NCBI GenBank assembly: GCA_024644945.1
Contig: JAHEGU010000012.1
Coordinates: 1-64,000, forward strand
DNA length: 64,000 bases
Direction: 5' to 3'
Source of the DNA: Gammaproteobacteria bacterium
GTDB taxonomy: Bacteria > Pseudomonadota > Gammaproteobacteria > Arenicellales > Poriferihabitantaceae
Shown: positions 54,091 to 63,097 of the stretch, piece by piece
Position numbering within the stretch: position 1 is the first letter of the stretch
Layout of the letters: every line of letters begins with the position of its first letter
Translations under genes and position numbers: made by a program
The notes under the pieces: generated by a model
Told to the model about the DNA's origin: nothing
Seen by the model: the letters and a program-made list of their open reading frames with translations, nothing else
Databases searched by the model: none

Positions 54091-55119
54091 ATGCTCACAG
54101 TCTATAGCTCAGATCACGAACTTCGAAACGCAAAAACCGAGCTCTATGGCGGTCAACTGGTACCGCCCTTTGAGTGTCCAGAGCGGGTACAGTACGTTCT
54201 CGAGCGAGTAATCCAAGTCGGACTAGGAGAAGTCATCCCGCCGGAAGATTTCAGTATTGATCCAATCTACCGTATTCACGACCCTGGTTTTATTGAGTTC
54301 CTGCAAGGCTGCTGGGCAGAATGGCAGGCTGAAGGGTTTAAGGGTGAAGCGATACCCACTGTCGTGCCGACGAGAGGGATGCAGCAGCGAATCCCGAATC
54401 ATATCGACGGCAAGCTCGGCTACTATGCCATGGCTATTGAAACATCTATAAGCGAGGGAACCTGGCCCGCAGCCAGGGCCAGTGCCAATGTTGCGCTAAC
54501 TGCCCAATCGCGGGTCAACCAAAGTCAGGATGCTGCCTTTGCTTTATGCAGACCACCGGGGCATCACGCTGCGGGGGACCTTTTTGGCGGTTACTGCTTT
54601 ATTAATAATGCCGCGGTCAGCGCTCAGGCGTTTATCGATCAGGGTGCCAGGCGGGTTGCCGTTCTGGATGTGGATTTTCATCATGGTAACGGCACCCAGT
54701 CTATTTTTTATGATCGTGAAGATGTCATGTTTTTATCACTGCATGGTGATCCAAAAGAAGCTTTTCCCCACTTTCTTGGATATAACGATGAACTAGGGGC
54801 GGGAATTGGTGAAGGTTTTAACCACAACTACCCGCTAGGACCGAATACAGGATATGACGTTTGGCAAACGGCCCTCGAACATGCTTGCAATAAGATCAGG
54901 AACTATGCGCCTGACGCACTCGTGATTTCCCTGGGTGTAGATACTTTTGAACATGATCCAATTTCATTCTTCAAGCTCACCAGTGATGACTTTAAGCGCT
55001 ATGGCGGATTGATCGCCGCGCTCAATCTGCCTACATTATTTATAATGGAGGGTGGGTACGCGGTGGAAGAAATTGGGCTCAATACTGTAAATGTTCTAAG
55101 CGGGTTTGAGAATCGTTGA
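54091..55119 (+). CDS. Acetylpolyamine amidohydrolase / histone-deacetylase-family protein
   Basis: 342 residues of the arginase/deacetylase superfamily. Seen: HDPGFIEFLQG, CRPPGHHAAGDLFGGYCFINNAAVSAQAF, LDVDFHHGNGTQSIFYDREDV (zinc ligands Asp/His), LSLHGDPKEAFPHFLGY, LVISLGVDTFEHDPI (third ligand Asp) and IMEGGYAVEEIG. The loop lengths fit bacterial acetylpolyamine amidohydrolases, which deacetylate N-acetylputrescine or related amines. Followed 15 bp later by a class III aminotransferase, which fits amine breakdown. AGGAG precedes the ATG. Confidence 0.88.
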   Translation: MLTVYSSDHELRNAKTELYGGQLVPPFECPERVQYVLERVIQVGLGEVIPPEDFSIDPIYRIHDPGFIEFLQGCWAEWQAEGFKGEAIPTVVPTRGMQQRIPNHIDGKLGYYAMAIETSISEGTWPAARASANVALTAQSRVNQSQDAAFALCRPPGHHAAGDLFGGYCFINNAAVSAQAFIDQGARRVAVLDVDFHHGNGTQSIFYDREDVMFLSLHGDPKEAFPHFLGYNDELGAGIGEGFNHNYPLGPNTGYDVWQTALEHACNKIRNYAPDALVISLGVDTFEHDPISFFKLTSDDFKRYGGLIAALNLPTLFIMEGGYAVEEIGLNTVNVLSGFENR

Positions 55120-55134
55120 TCTGGTGATCCGAAT

Positions 55135-56460
55135 ATGAACAAGCCATTAGAGACAACCCCTGCTACGGACGCCCTTGACCACGCCCTATCAGCGGCGAGA
55201 GAGAAGTTTATTGAATCCCATCCAGCCTCTCGTGCTGCCCACAATGCTGCCAAAAAAGTTATGCCTGGCGGCAATACAAGGACCGTTTTATATCACGATC
55301 CGTTTCCTCTTCGCGTTGTAAAAGGTAACAATTCGACACTTACGGATGCCGATGGTCATGAATGCTTGAATCTTCTCGGTGAGTACACCGCGGGCTTGTT
55401 TGGTCACAATCACCCTGAGATTCGAAAGGCCATTGATCATGCATTAGATCAAGGGATCAACCTGAGCGCCCACAATTTGCATGAGATCAGATTAGCCGAT
55501 CTGGTGTGTCAGCGTTTTCCTTCTATTGAACGGGTCAGGTTTACCAATTCGGGTACTGAAGCAAATCTGATGGCTATCTCTACCGCACGTTATGTCAGTG
55601 GTCGAAGTAAAGTGATGGTTTTTAGCGGGGGTTATCATGGCGGACTGCTTTACTTTGGTAACGGTGGTATCCCGATCAACGCCCCATTCGATTATCTGCT
55701 AGGCAGTTACAATGATATTGAAACCACCCGAGCGTTGATTAGGGACAACCAGGACGATCTTGCCTGTATTTTAGTTGAACCGATGATGGGATCTGCCGGA
55801 TGTATACCTGGCAAGATCGAGTTTCTGGAAATGTTACGCAGTGAAGCAGATCGATATGACACGATTCTGATATTCGATGAAGTGATGACTTCGCGCCTGT
55901 CCGGGGGTGGCGCCCAGCAATTGTTTGATGTCATTCCAGATTTAACCACGCTCGGTAAGTACATCGGCGGTGGCATGTCATTCGGTGCCTTTGGTGGCCG
56001 TTCCGAGATCATGGAGATTTTCAATCCGGAAGCCAAGCCCGCAATTCCGCATGCCGGCACTTTCAATAACAATAACCTCAGCATGGCGGCCGGCTGCGCA
56101 GCGTTGGGTCAGGTGTTTACACCTGAACGGGCAGATGCCCTTCACCGTCGTGGTGAAGAACTACGCACCCAACTAAACCATATTGCAAAGAAGCTGCAGG
56201 TCCCTGTTCAATTTACCGGCATTGGTTCTTTGATGAATATGCACGGCACAGCCGAGTCGATTAACTGCCCTGCTGATCTTGAATCGAGTGATCCTAGAAT
56301 TAAGCAGCTGGTGTTTTTTGACCTGCTGGAATCCGGTTACTATATTGCACCTCGTGGATTTATTGCGCTGATGTTGAGTATTACCGATCAGGATTTGAAG
56401 GGCTTCTGCCAGGCGTTCGAACAGGTGATCAGAATTCGCAAAGCTGTTCTCGAAACCTGA
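55135..56460 (+). CDS. Class III aminotransferase, glutamate-1-semialdehyde-aminomutase-like
   Basis: 441-residue PLP enzyme. Seen: RAAHNAAKKVMPGGNTRTVLY, GHECLNLLGEYTAGLFGHNHPEI, FTNSGTEANLMAISTARYVSGR, FSGGYHGGLLYFG, ILVEPMMGSAGCIPG, ILIFDEVMTSRL (PLP Asp), LGKYIGGGMSFGAFGG (Schiff-base Lys in TTLGKYIGGG), and HAGTFNNNNLSMAAG. It belongs to the HemL-like branch but is not HemL itself, because of the shifted start motif and its partner gene. Probably transaminates an amine or amino acid released by the upstream deacetylase. Confidence 0.87.
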   Translation: MNKPLETTPATDALDHALSAAREKFIESHPASRAAHNAAKKVMPGGNTRTVLYHDPFPLRVVKGNNSTLTDADGHECLNLLGEYTAGLFGHNHPEIRKAIDHALDQGINLSAHNLHEIRLADLVCQRFPSIERVRFTNSGTEANLMAISTARYVSGRSKVMVFSGGYHGGLLYFGNGGIPINAPFDYLLGSYNDIETTRALIRDNQDDLACILVEPMMGSAGCIPGKIEFLEMLRSEADRYDTILIFDEVMTSRLSGGGAQQLFDVIPDLTTLGKYIGGGMSFGAFGGRSEIMEIFNPEAKPAIPHAGTFNNNNLSMAAGCAALGQVFTPERADALHRRGEELRTQLNHIAKKLQVPVQFTGIGSLMNMHGTAESINCPADLESSDPRIKQLVFFDLLESGYYIAPRGFIALMLSITDQDLKGFCQAFEQVIRIRKAVLET

Positions 56461-56475
56461 TTTTCGAGATTACGA

Positions 56476-57708
56476 TCAGGACGTACCAACTGCTCCTTGT
56501 TGCACAAGCCGCTCAATCTCTTGTTGGCCTAATCCTAAAACCGATTCTAGTACCGTTCTGGTATCAGCACCATGGAGCGGTGCGGCGTTACGGTATTCAA
56601 CCGTGGATTGCGAAAAATTGAGTGGGTTTGCGACGCCAGATATTTTTCCTGAGAGCGGATGATCCAGCTCAATCTGCATTCCCCGGGCTTTGATTTGCGG
56701 CATGTCGAGCGCTTCCGCAATATTATTGATGGCCGACGCTGGCACGCCCTGTTTGGGTAGTTGCTCCAGCCAGTAGTGCGCGGGCTGCTTTTCCAGTTCG
56801 CGTTGCAGCAGAACCTCCAGCGCTGCTCGATTTACATTGCGTTTAGGATTGGTTCGGAATCGTTGATCCTGCGCCAATTCGGGTAAGCCGATAAATTTAC
56901 ACAACGCCGCGAACTGGGTGTCATTTCCAACCGCGATGATGATATCGCCATCACTGGTTGTGAATGGCTGGTAAGGGGCAAGATTCGGATGCCATTTGCC
57001 GGTTCTCTTGGGCAAGACGCCCCCTGTCAGGTAGTTAGAGGCCTGATTGGCCAGCCATCCCACTTGCGTGTCGAGCAACGCCAGATCAATGTACTGGCCG
57101 TGGCCGGTCAGATGTCTATGATGAAGTGCAGAGAGAATGCCTACTGCAGCGTAGAGGCCGGTAGTGATATCTGAAATTGCAACGCCAACGCGCTGCGGTC
57201 CGGCTCCTGGCTCACCATCGGGTTGTCCGGTAATACTCATCAACCCCCCAAGCCCCTGAATCAAATAGTCATAGCCAGGTTGGTTTGCCATTGGCCCCGT
57301 TTGACCGAAACCGGTAATCGACACATAAATAAGGCCAGGGTTCTCGGCCTTAAGCGAATCGTAGTCGAGCCCGAACTTTTTCAATCCGCCGACCTTGAAA
57401 TTTTCAATCAGAACATCGCTTTTCGAGATCAGCTTTTGCAGTACATCGCGCCCTGCTTCCGATTTAATATTCAATGCTAACGAAGCTTTATTGCGATTCG
57501 TCGACAGATAGTAGGACGACTCCCCGGTCAGATTTCCACTTTGGTCCTTGAGCCATGGAGGCCCCCACTGTCGTGTATCGTCGCCCCGCTCCGGATGCTC
57601 AACTTTTATGACTTCGGCGCCCAGATCACCAAGTAATTGTGTACACCATGGTCCAGCCAGGATGCGGGACATATCAATGACCCGCAAACCCGCCAGAGGC
57701 GCTGACAT
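56476..57708 (-). CDS. CaiB/BaiF-type CoA transferase
   Basis: 410 residues of the class III CoA transferase family, moving CoA between acids. Seen: PLAGLRVIDMSRILAGPWCTQLLGDLGAEVIKVEHP, KGDDTRQWGPP-like start, VLIENFKVGGLKKFGLDYDSL, VSITGFGQTGPMANQPGYDYLIQ with the catalytic Asp, and GLYAAVGILSALHHR. The start at 57708 is one base past the thiolase stop (TGACATG); a longer frame from 57774 overlaps the thiolase. Last gene of the AACS-thiolase-CoA transferase run. Substrate unknown; alternatives include carnitine- or bile-acid-type families. Confidence 0.87.
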   Translation of the reverse strand: MSAPLAGLRVIDMSRILAGPWCTQLLGDLGAEVIKVEHPERGDDTRQWGPPWLKDQSGNLTGESSYYLSTNRNKASLALNIKSEAGRDVLQKLISKSDVLIENFKVGGLKKFGLDYDSLKAENPGLIYVSITGFGQTGPMANQPGYDYLIQGLGGLMSITGQPDGEPGAGPQRVGVAISDITTGLYAAVGILSALHHRHLTGHGQYIDLALLDTQVGWLANQASNYLTGGVLPKRTGKWHPNLAPYQPFTTSDGDIIIAVGNDTQFAALCKFIGLPELAQDQRFRTNPKRNVNRAALEVLLQRELEKQPAHYWLEQLPKQGVPASAINNIAEALDMPQIKARGMQIELDHPLSGKISGVANPLNFSQSTVEYRNAAPLHGADTRTVLESVLGLGQQEIERLVQQGAVGTS

Positions 57709-57709
57709 G

Positions 57710-58897
57710 TCAGGCCCGCTCAAATAGCGCAGCGATACCCTGTCCGCCACCGATGCACATGGTGACCACTGCAAGCTTGCCTTGGCTGCGTTCCAATTCC
57801 GAAATTGCCTTTTCGGTGATTATGGCTCCGGTAGCACCAATCGGGTGACCCAAAGAAATACCGCTGCCGTTGGGGTTTAGTTTGTCTTCGGGAATCTCGA
57901 GATCACGGGCAACGGCAATAGCTTGTGCGGCAAACGCCTCGTTCACCTCCCAGACATCCACATCGCCAACTGACACGTCAGTGTTCTCGAGCAAACTGCG
58001 TACAGCGGGAACCGGGCCGATCCCCATGTACTTGGGTTCTACTCCCGCATACGCATACTTCACCAGTCGTGCGCGAGGTCTGACTCCTTTTTCTTCGCAG
58101 GTCTTTGCGTCCATCAATACCACTGCCGCCGCACCATCGTTAATGCCTGATGCGTTTCCCGCGGTGACGGTTCCGTCTTTTTTGAATACGGTGCGCAGTT
58201 TTGACATGTCCTCGAGCGAAACGTCGAAACGAACGTGTTCGTCCTGATCGAATATCGTCGTACCTTTGCGGGACTTGAGCTCAATTGGCAGTATCTGATC
58301 TTTAAAGTGACCGCTTTCGATGGCATTTTGAGCGCGCTGATGACTTTGCACCGCGAGGGCGTCCTGGTCATCACGCGTGACACCCCACTTTTCAGCTATA
58401 TTTTCGGCGGTGACACCCATATGGTAATGTTCCATTGGGCAATTCAGCGCGGCCAGCATCATATCAATCATACTGGCATCGCCCATGCGGTTACCGAATC
58501 GTGCCCCGGTGGCGATATAACTTGCACGACTCATCGACTCCACACCGCCACCAATCGCGGTATCACATAGTCCAAGTTGAATCTGTTGCGCCGCTGTAAC
58601 GATTGCTTGTAAACCGCTACCACATAAGCGATTTACCGTGACCGCGGGGGTGTGATGGTGAAGTCCACCATTGAGTGCCGCAACTCTGGAAATATACATG
58701 TCCTGTGCTTCGGTATGGATAACATTGCCTATTGCACAATGACCGACTGACTCGGCATTAATGCCTGCTCGATTTACCGCTTCGCGCACCACTGTTGCGG
58801 CCAGATCTCCTGGTCTTTGGTCTTTTAGACTACCACCAAAATCTCCTACGGCGGTACGTACACCGCTCACAACATATACATCATTGATACTCATCAT
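57710..58897 (-). CDS. Acetyl-CoA acetyltransferase (thiolase)
   Basis: 395 residues. Nucleophile Cys92 in [12 protein letters not shown], then [52 protein letters not shown], the His of [11 protein letters not shown], and Cys of [12 protein letters not shown]. Biosynthetic/degradative type II thiolase splitting or making acetoacetyl-CoA. Nine bp after the acetoacetyl-CoA synthetase gene, so it completes conversion of acetoacetate to two acetyl-CoA. The start at 58897 ([12 protein letters not shown]) is standard. Confidence 0.93.
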   Translation of the reverse strand: MMSINDVYVVSGVRTAVGDFGGSLKDQRPGDLAATVVREAVNRAGINAESVGHCAIGNVIHTEAQDMYISRVAALNGGLHHHTPAVTVNRLCGSGLQAIVTAAQQIQLGLCDTAIGGGVESMSRASYIATGARFGNRMGDASMIDMMLAALNCPMEHYHMGVTAENIAEKWGVTRDDQDALAVQSHQRAQNAIESGHFKDQILPIELKSRKGTTIFDQDEHVRFDVSLEDMSKLRTVFKKDGTVTAGNASGINDGAAAVVLMDAKTCEEKGVRPRARLVKYAYAGVEPKYMGIGPVPAVRSLLENTDVSVGDVDVWEVNEAFAAQAIAVARDLEIPEDKLNPNGSGISLGHPIGATGAIITEKAISELERSQGKLAVVTMCIGGGQGIAALFERA

Positions 58898-58905
58898 TGT
58901 CTCCG

Positions 58906-60873
58906 TTAGTTTTCGTTAAGTTCAGGAAGGTCTCGATAATATTCAAGGGCCTCAGGGTTTGCCAGGGCATCGGTGTTCTTGACCGGATCCCCGTGCACGA
59001 TATTTCTCACAGCCAGTTCCACGATCTTGCCGCTCAGTGTTCGAGGGATGTCTGGCACTGCAATTACTTTTCGCGGAACGTGGCGCGATGTGGTGTTTTG
59101 CCGGATCACCTGTTTGATTTTTGACTGCAGAGCATCGTCTAAAACTATTCCATCACGCAACATTACAAACAGGACAATGCGCACATCATTCGCCCAGATC
59201 TGTCCTATGCAGAGACTCTCCAGCACTTCATCCAGCTTTTCGACCTGACGGTAAATCTCCGCTGTACCAATTCTTACTCCGCCCGGATTCAACACTGCAT
59301 CAGACCGACCATAAATAACAATACCGTCATTAGCAGTGATTTCCGCGTAGTCACCCTGGGCCCAGACTCCGGCAAAACGTGAAAAGTAGGCGTCAACATA
59401 ACGGCTGTCGTCGGGTTCGCCCCAGAACCCAAGCGGCATGGATGGAAACGGTTTAGTGCACACCAGTTCTCCTCTCTGCTCCTTGACCGGATTGCCATCA
59501 ATATAAACATCCACCGCCATGCCCAGGCCGCGACACTGGATTTCGCCACGCCTTACGGGCCGCACTGGACAACCAAGAACGAAGCAAGAAACGATGTCAG
59601 TGCCCCCGGAAATAGAAGAAAGCATGAGATCCTGTTTGACATGTTGGTAAACATAATCGAAGCTCTCGGGGGCGAGAGGTGATCCAGTGGAGAGAATAGC
59701 GCGCAGTGCGGAAAGATCATTTTCTTCACCTGGTTTAAGCGATGCTTTGGCGCAAGCCGCTAGATATCGGGCGCTGGTTCCAAACACGGTAACCCCAACA
59801 CGGTCCGCAAACTCCCACAGGCTTCTGCGCCGGGGGAAAAATGGCGAACCGTCAAAAAGCACTAGTGTGCAACCACTGGCTAACCCGCTTACCAGCCAGT
59901 TCCACATCATCCAGCCACAAGTTGTAAAGTAAAACAACCTGTCATCCCGATTTATATCGCAATGCAACTGGTGTTCTTTTAAATGTTGCAGCAATGTGCC
60001 GCCTGCTCCGTGGACAATACATTTAGGTGCACCAGTAGTGCCCGAGGAGTAGAGAACATATAGCGGGTGATCGAACGGAAGTTGAGCGAATTCAATATCG
60101 CCTTCAGGATCAGCGGATTCGTCCAAGAGCACTGCGCCGCGTATTGAAGAAACATCCGGGGAGGATTCGATAAAAGGTACGACCACAACCGCTTCTAGCG
60201 TCTCGAGTTGATCCGCTACGGTTGCCACGGCCTCCAGGACGTCATATGCCCGCCCGTTATATTGATATGCATCAATGGCATACAGGACCTTTGGTTCAAT
60301 CTGTGAAAAGCGTTCAAGTACCCCATTGGTACCAAAATCCGGGGAGCATGATGACCAGATTGCGCCTAAGCTGGTGGTCGCCAGCATGGCAAAGATAGTC
60401 TGTGGCAGGTTCGACATGTAAGCGGCGACGCGGTCACCTTGGCCCACGCCGAGACTGCGCAATAGATTGGTATGACGCAGAACCTCGCGATATACCTCGG
60501 CGTAGGTGTAGTTCCGGCGCGTTCCATTCTCCCCTTCGAACACTATCGCCGGGTGCTGATCGCGAAAGCGCAGCAGATTTTCAGCGAAATTCAGACGAGC
60601 GCCTGAAAACCATTTAGCCCCCGGCATGGCTTTTGGATTTTCAAGCACACTATCCCAGCTGCGGCTGTGAACGACCCCGGACTGCCTCCATAGTTCGCTC
60701 CAGAATTCCTCAGATGACTCGACACTCCATTGGTACAGTGACTCATAGTTATTTTTTACATTAAATATATCATCTAAATTATTAATATATTTAGTTATAT
60801 TAGAATTTTCTATTCTTTTGCTATCTGGGCGCCACAGCTCCTCGCCAATATCAGTCTGGTTGTTTTCTGTCAC
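58906..60873 (-). CDS. Acetoacetyl-CoA synthetase
   Basis: 655-residue AMP-forming ligase, larger than acetyl-CoA synthetase's core but of AACS size. Seen: WSELWRQSGVVHSRSWDSVLENPKAMPGAKWFSGARLNFAENLLR, VAAYMSNLPQTIFAMLATTSLGAIWSSCSPDFG, the P-loop YVLYSSGTTGAPKCIVHGAGG, TTCGWMMWNWLVSGL, and GVRIGTAEIYRQVEKLDEV. The Lys in LSGKIVELAVR near the C-terminus is the usual adenylation Lys. Operon head with thiolase and CoA transferase: ketone-body/acetoacetate or polyhydroxybutyrate use. Confidence 0.92.
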   Translation of the reverse strand: MTENNQTDIGEELWRPDSKRIENSNITKYINNLDDIFNVKNNYESLYQWSVESSEEFWSELWRQSGVVHSRSWDSVLENPKAMPGAKWFSGARLNFAENLLRFRDQHPAIVFEGENGTRRNYTYAEVYREVLRHTNLLRSLGVGQGDRVAAYMSNLPQTIFAMLATTSLGAIWSSCSPDFGTNGVLERFSQIEPKVLYAIDAYQYNGRAYDVLEAVATVADQLETLEAVVVVPFIESSPDVSSIRGAVLLDESADPEGDIEFAQLPFDHPLYVLYSSGTTGAPKCIVHGAGGTLLQHLKEHQLHCDINRDDRLFYFTTCGWMMWNWLVSGLASGCTLVLFDGSPFFPRRRSLWEFADRVGVTVFGTSARYLAACAKASLKPGEENDLSALRAILSTGSPLAPESFDYVYQHVKQDLMLSSISGGTDIVSCFVLGCPVRPVRRGEIQCRGLGMAVDVYIDGNPVKEQRGELVCTKPFPSMPLGFWGEPDDSRYVDAYFSRFAGVWAQGDYAEITANDGIVIYGRSDAVLNPGGVRIGTAEIYRQVEKLDEVLESLCIGQIWANDVRIVLFVMLRDGIVLDDALQSKIKQVIRQNTTSRHVPRKVIAVPDIPRTLSGKIVELAVRNIVHGDPVKNTDALANPEALEYYRDLPELNEN

Positions 60874-61005
60874 TTGCAGGCAGTCTTATGTAGGGTGGTT
60901 TTAGCTCGCGAGTTTATCGCAAAATACAACAACATCTTGTTGGACCTTTGCCGGAACACGACCCTCGTCATGCCGGGCTTTGAACCAGTGTGTCCAGTGG
61001 AAACT

Positions 61006-61326
61006 TCAGTACTGTTTTTCCGGGACATTGACCACCAATCCTTCCAGTGCGTCGGAGATTTTTATCTGACAGCTAAGCCTGCTGAAGTCATCGACATCCT
61101 CGGCGAAGTCGAGCATCTCGCGTTCAAGATCATCCATTTCAGGTAGTTTGTCGATCCATTCGGGGGCGACGTGGACATGACAGGTTGCGCAACTGCACGC
61201 CCCACCACATTCTGCAAGAATACCCTCAAAATCATTACGCACGGCAACAATCATTACGCTGTCACCATTATTGGCATCGACAGAATGAACGCTGCCATCG
61301 TGCAGGACGTAGTTAATGGTTGTCAT
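61006..61326 (-). CDS. 2Fe-2S adrenodoxin-type ferredoxin
   Basis: 106 residues. Cluster ligands C-x5-C-x2-C (CGGACSCATC) and a fourth Cys near LSCQIKIS, with the family openings YVLHDGSVHSVDANNGDSVM and DFAEDVDDFSRLSCQIKISDALEGLVV. An electron-transfer protein for a P450 or other oxygenase; none is near, so it may serve as a general donor. It may also act in iron-sulfur assembly, but the isc genes are absent here. Standing alone with 130 bp on its upstream side. Confidence 0.9.
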   Translation of the reverse strand: MTTINYVLHDGSVHSVDANNGDSVMIVAVRNDFEGILAECGGACSCATCHVHVAPEWIDKLPEMDDLEREMLDFAEDVDDFSRLSCQIKISDALEGLVVNVPEKQY

Positions 61327-61408
61327 ATGTACTGAAACTGTTTGAGGTCAGCAAGGAGGGGCGGATTATTACACATCGTAGTAAAGACACAATAATTTTG
61401 CATAGATA

Positions 61409-63097
61409 TCAGGGATACAGCGGCTGCAGGTTACTTTGCACAATAGATTCAGTGTTGTTGTCTGGACGGAATGACGAATACAGCTTCCACAATTCTTCTC
61501 CCTGCCACCGGCTATCGCCGTTGTGGGTGGAGTAAAGCACCAGATCAAGATTTAGAATTTCCCGCGCCAGGTCCGGTTTTTCTGTTCGTGCGGCTATCTG
61601 CTCCAGCGTGAGTGCAGATCCATAGGCGTCGCGGCCCCATCCAATGAGTGCCGCTCTAGCGTTGACCGGATCATTGACGCGACAAGCTGCTCGCAGGCGC
61701 TGCCGCCATTCGTTGTTATTGGGTGCAGCCGGGACAGCGTCTGAATCTTTACTTACCGGTTTCCGCAGCCTGATAAGGAACATAATAACGATTGAAATCA
61801 GCCACAACCCGAGAGATCCCAGCGCCAGCCATTTCCAGAACCGGGACTGTGCAGGCCTGTCGCCAGATGCATCCTGTCTTGACAAAACTGCCGAGTCTGA
61901 AACAAATGAATCGTCTTCTATATTTCCTGAACCGACAGCTGCGGCTGCTGCCTCTTTAACCACAATCTTTCGTTCTGGCAGCCTTGCAGTTTCAATACTG
62001 CCGGTTTCAGTGTTCCACCATGTGACTATAAGCTCCGGTAAGGTGAGTCCGCCGGATTGATTTGGGATGACAGCAATACTTTTAAGCTGAATGCCGATCA
62101 CATCCTCACCGTTATCTTGCGTTTCCAGAACCCCCTGATCTGGATAGAAACGCAGGCCAGGAGTTTCCGGAATGATTATTTCGGGCAGTTGCTCAGCTGT
62201 GAGTCCCAGTGACTGGAGTTGTATTTTTAAGGTGACTGGCTGGCCCACTTCGAACTCTTCCGATTGTTGTCCGACCTGCTCAATCTGGACTTTCTTTGCC
62301 GGCAACCATGGCCCACCAGATGGTATTGGGACCGGCGGTTTGACGGTTACCTGAAGCGCAGAGGAGTTTGCTCGAATTCGTCGGCCCTGATTAAAAAGGG
62401 AATTGAACATTTGCTGGTTGTTTTGCCCTGGGTCTTCAGCGATTCCTTGAAACTGAAAAGCAGGAATTTCCAGTACGCCGCTTTGCTGTGGAAAAACAGC
62501 ATAACGCCGCTCAAAAACACTGTAGGTTGCATCTGCACGGCGTGTCTCATATCGGACGTCCTGTCCAATGCGCCGGACAACGGCACCGTTGGGTTCCGGA
62601 TCGGACAAAGAGCCGTCCAGTAAACGGGCTCGCAGGAACAGCTTTACCGTCAGCAGAAGCTGTTGCTGGACATAAATTGAATCCGCATCCGCTTCAACTT
62701 CCAGAAACACTTCCGCACCGGTGCTGGCCGATGTGTTCTCTGGCAGGACAGTTAAACGTAATCGGCGAGATTGTTCTGCACCGACCACAATTGGTTCGAG
62801 ACCAAATGATCCTGCCGACTTAGGCTCGAGTTCGATGGTCCAGCGGCGGGTGACGGATTGCGCGCCGTTAACGATGGAAATATTCTGGCCGCTGGAGCGT
62901 CCCAGGATATTAAAGTGCTGCTCTAGAACGGAAAGATCTGGCTGCGATTCCCCGGCGCTATCGCTTTCGATCACCAGCCTTACCGTTTCGTTTATACGAA
63001 TTTCTTCACGCTCGAGCCTGGCGCTGATTTCAGCGTAAGAAGATAAGGCCCAAGCACTGAGCACTGCTATTGCAAGCAACCGAAACATCGCTACCAC
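61409..63097 (-). CDS. BatD-family membrane-anchored protein
   Basis: 562 residues. N-terminal signal peptide (FRLLAIAVLSAWALSSYA), a beta-rich extracytoplasmic region (ISARLEREEIRINETVRLVIESD, then FNILGRSSGQNISIVNG and RRYAVFPQQSGVLEIPAFQFQG), a second set of Ig-like strands, one transmembrane helix (LALGSLGLWLISIVIMFLI) and a cytoplasmic tail. This is the BatD/oxygen-tolerance layout, of uncertain function in the envelope or MoxR-VWA complexes. It overlaps the upstream TPR/VWA gene by 7 bp, the usual Bat operon order. Confidence 0.85.
   Translation of the reverse strand: MVAMFRLLAIAVLSAWALSSYAEISARLEREEIRINETVRLVIESDSAGESQPDLSVLEQHFNILGRSSGQNISIVNGAQSVTRRWTIELEPKSAGSFGLEPIVVGAEQSRRLRLTVLPENTSASTGAEVFLEVEADADSIYVQQQLLLTVKLFLRARLLDGSLSDPEPNGAVVRRIGQDVRYETRRADATYSVFERRYAVFPQQSGVLEIPAFQFQGIAEDPGQNNQQMFNSLFNQGRRIRANSSALQVTVKPPVPIPSGGPWLPAKKVQIEQVGQQSEEFEVGQPVTLKIQLQSLGLTAEQLPEIIIPETPGLRFYPDQGVLETQDNGEDVIGIQLKSIAVIPNQSGGLTLPELIVTWWNTETGSIETARLPERKIVVKEAAAAAVGSGNIEDDSFVSDSAVLSRQDASGDRPAQSRFWKWLALGSLGLWLISIVIMFLIRLRKPVSKDSDAVPAAPNNNEWRQRLRAACRVNDPVNARAALIGWGRDAYGSALTLEQIAARTEKPDLAREILNLDLVLYSTHNGDSRWQGEELWKLYSSFRPDNNTESIVQSNLQPLYP

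Noticed and set aside
54091-55119. Histone-deacetylase-like gene as a sign of eukaryotic origin
   Set aside because: The superfamily is common in bacteria, and the zinc motifs and neighbours fit acetylpolyamine amidohydrolase.
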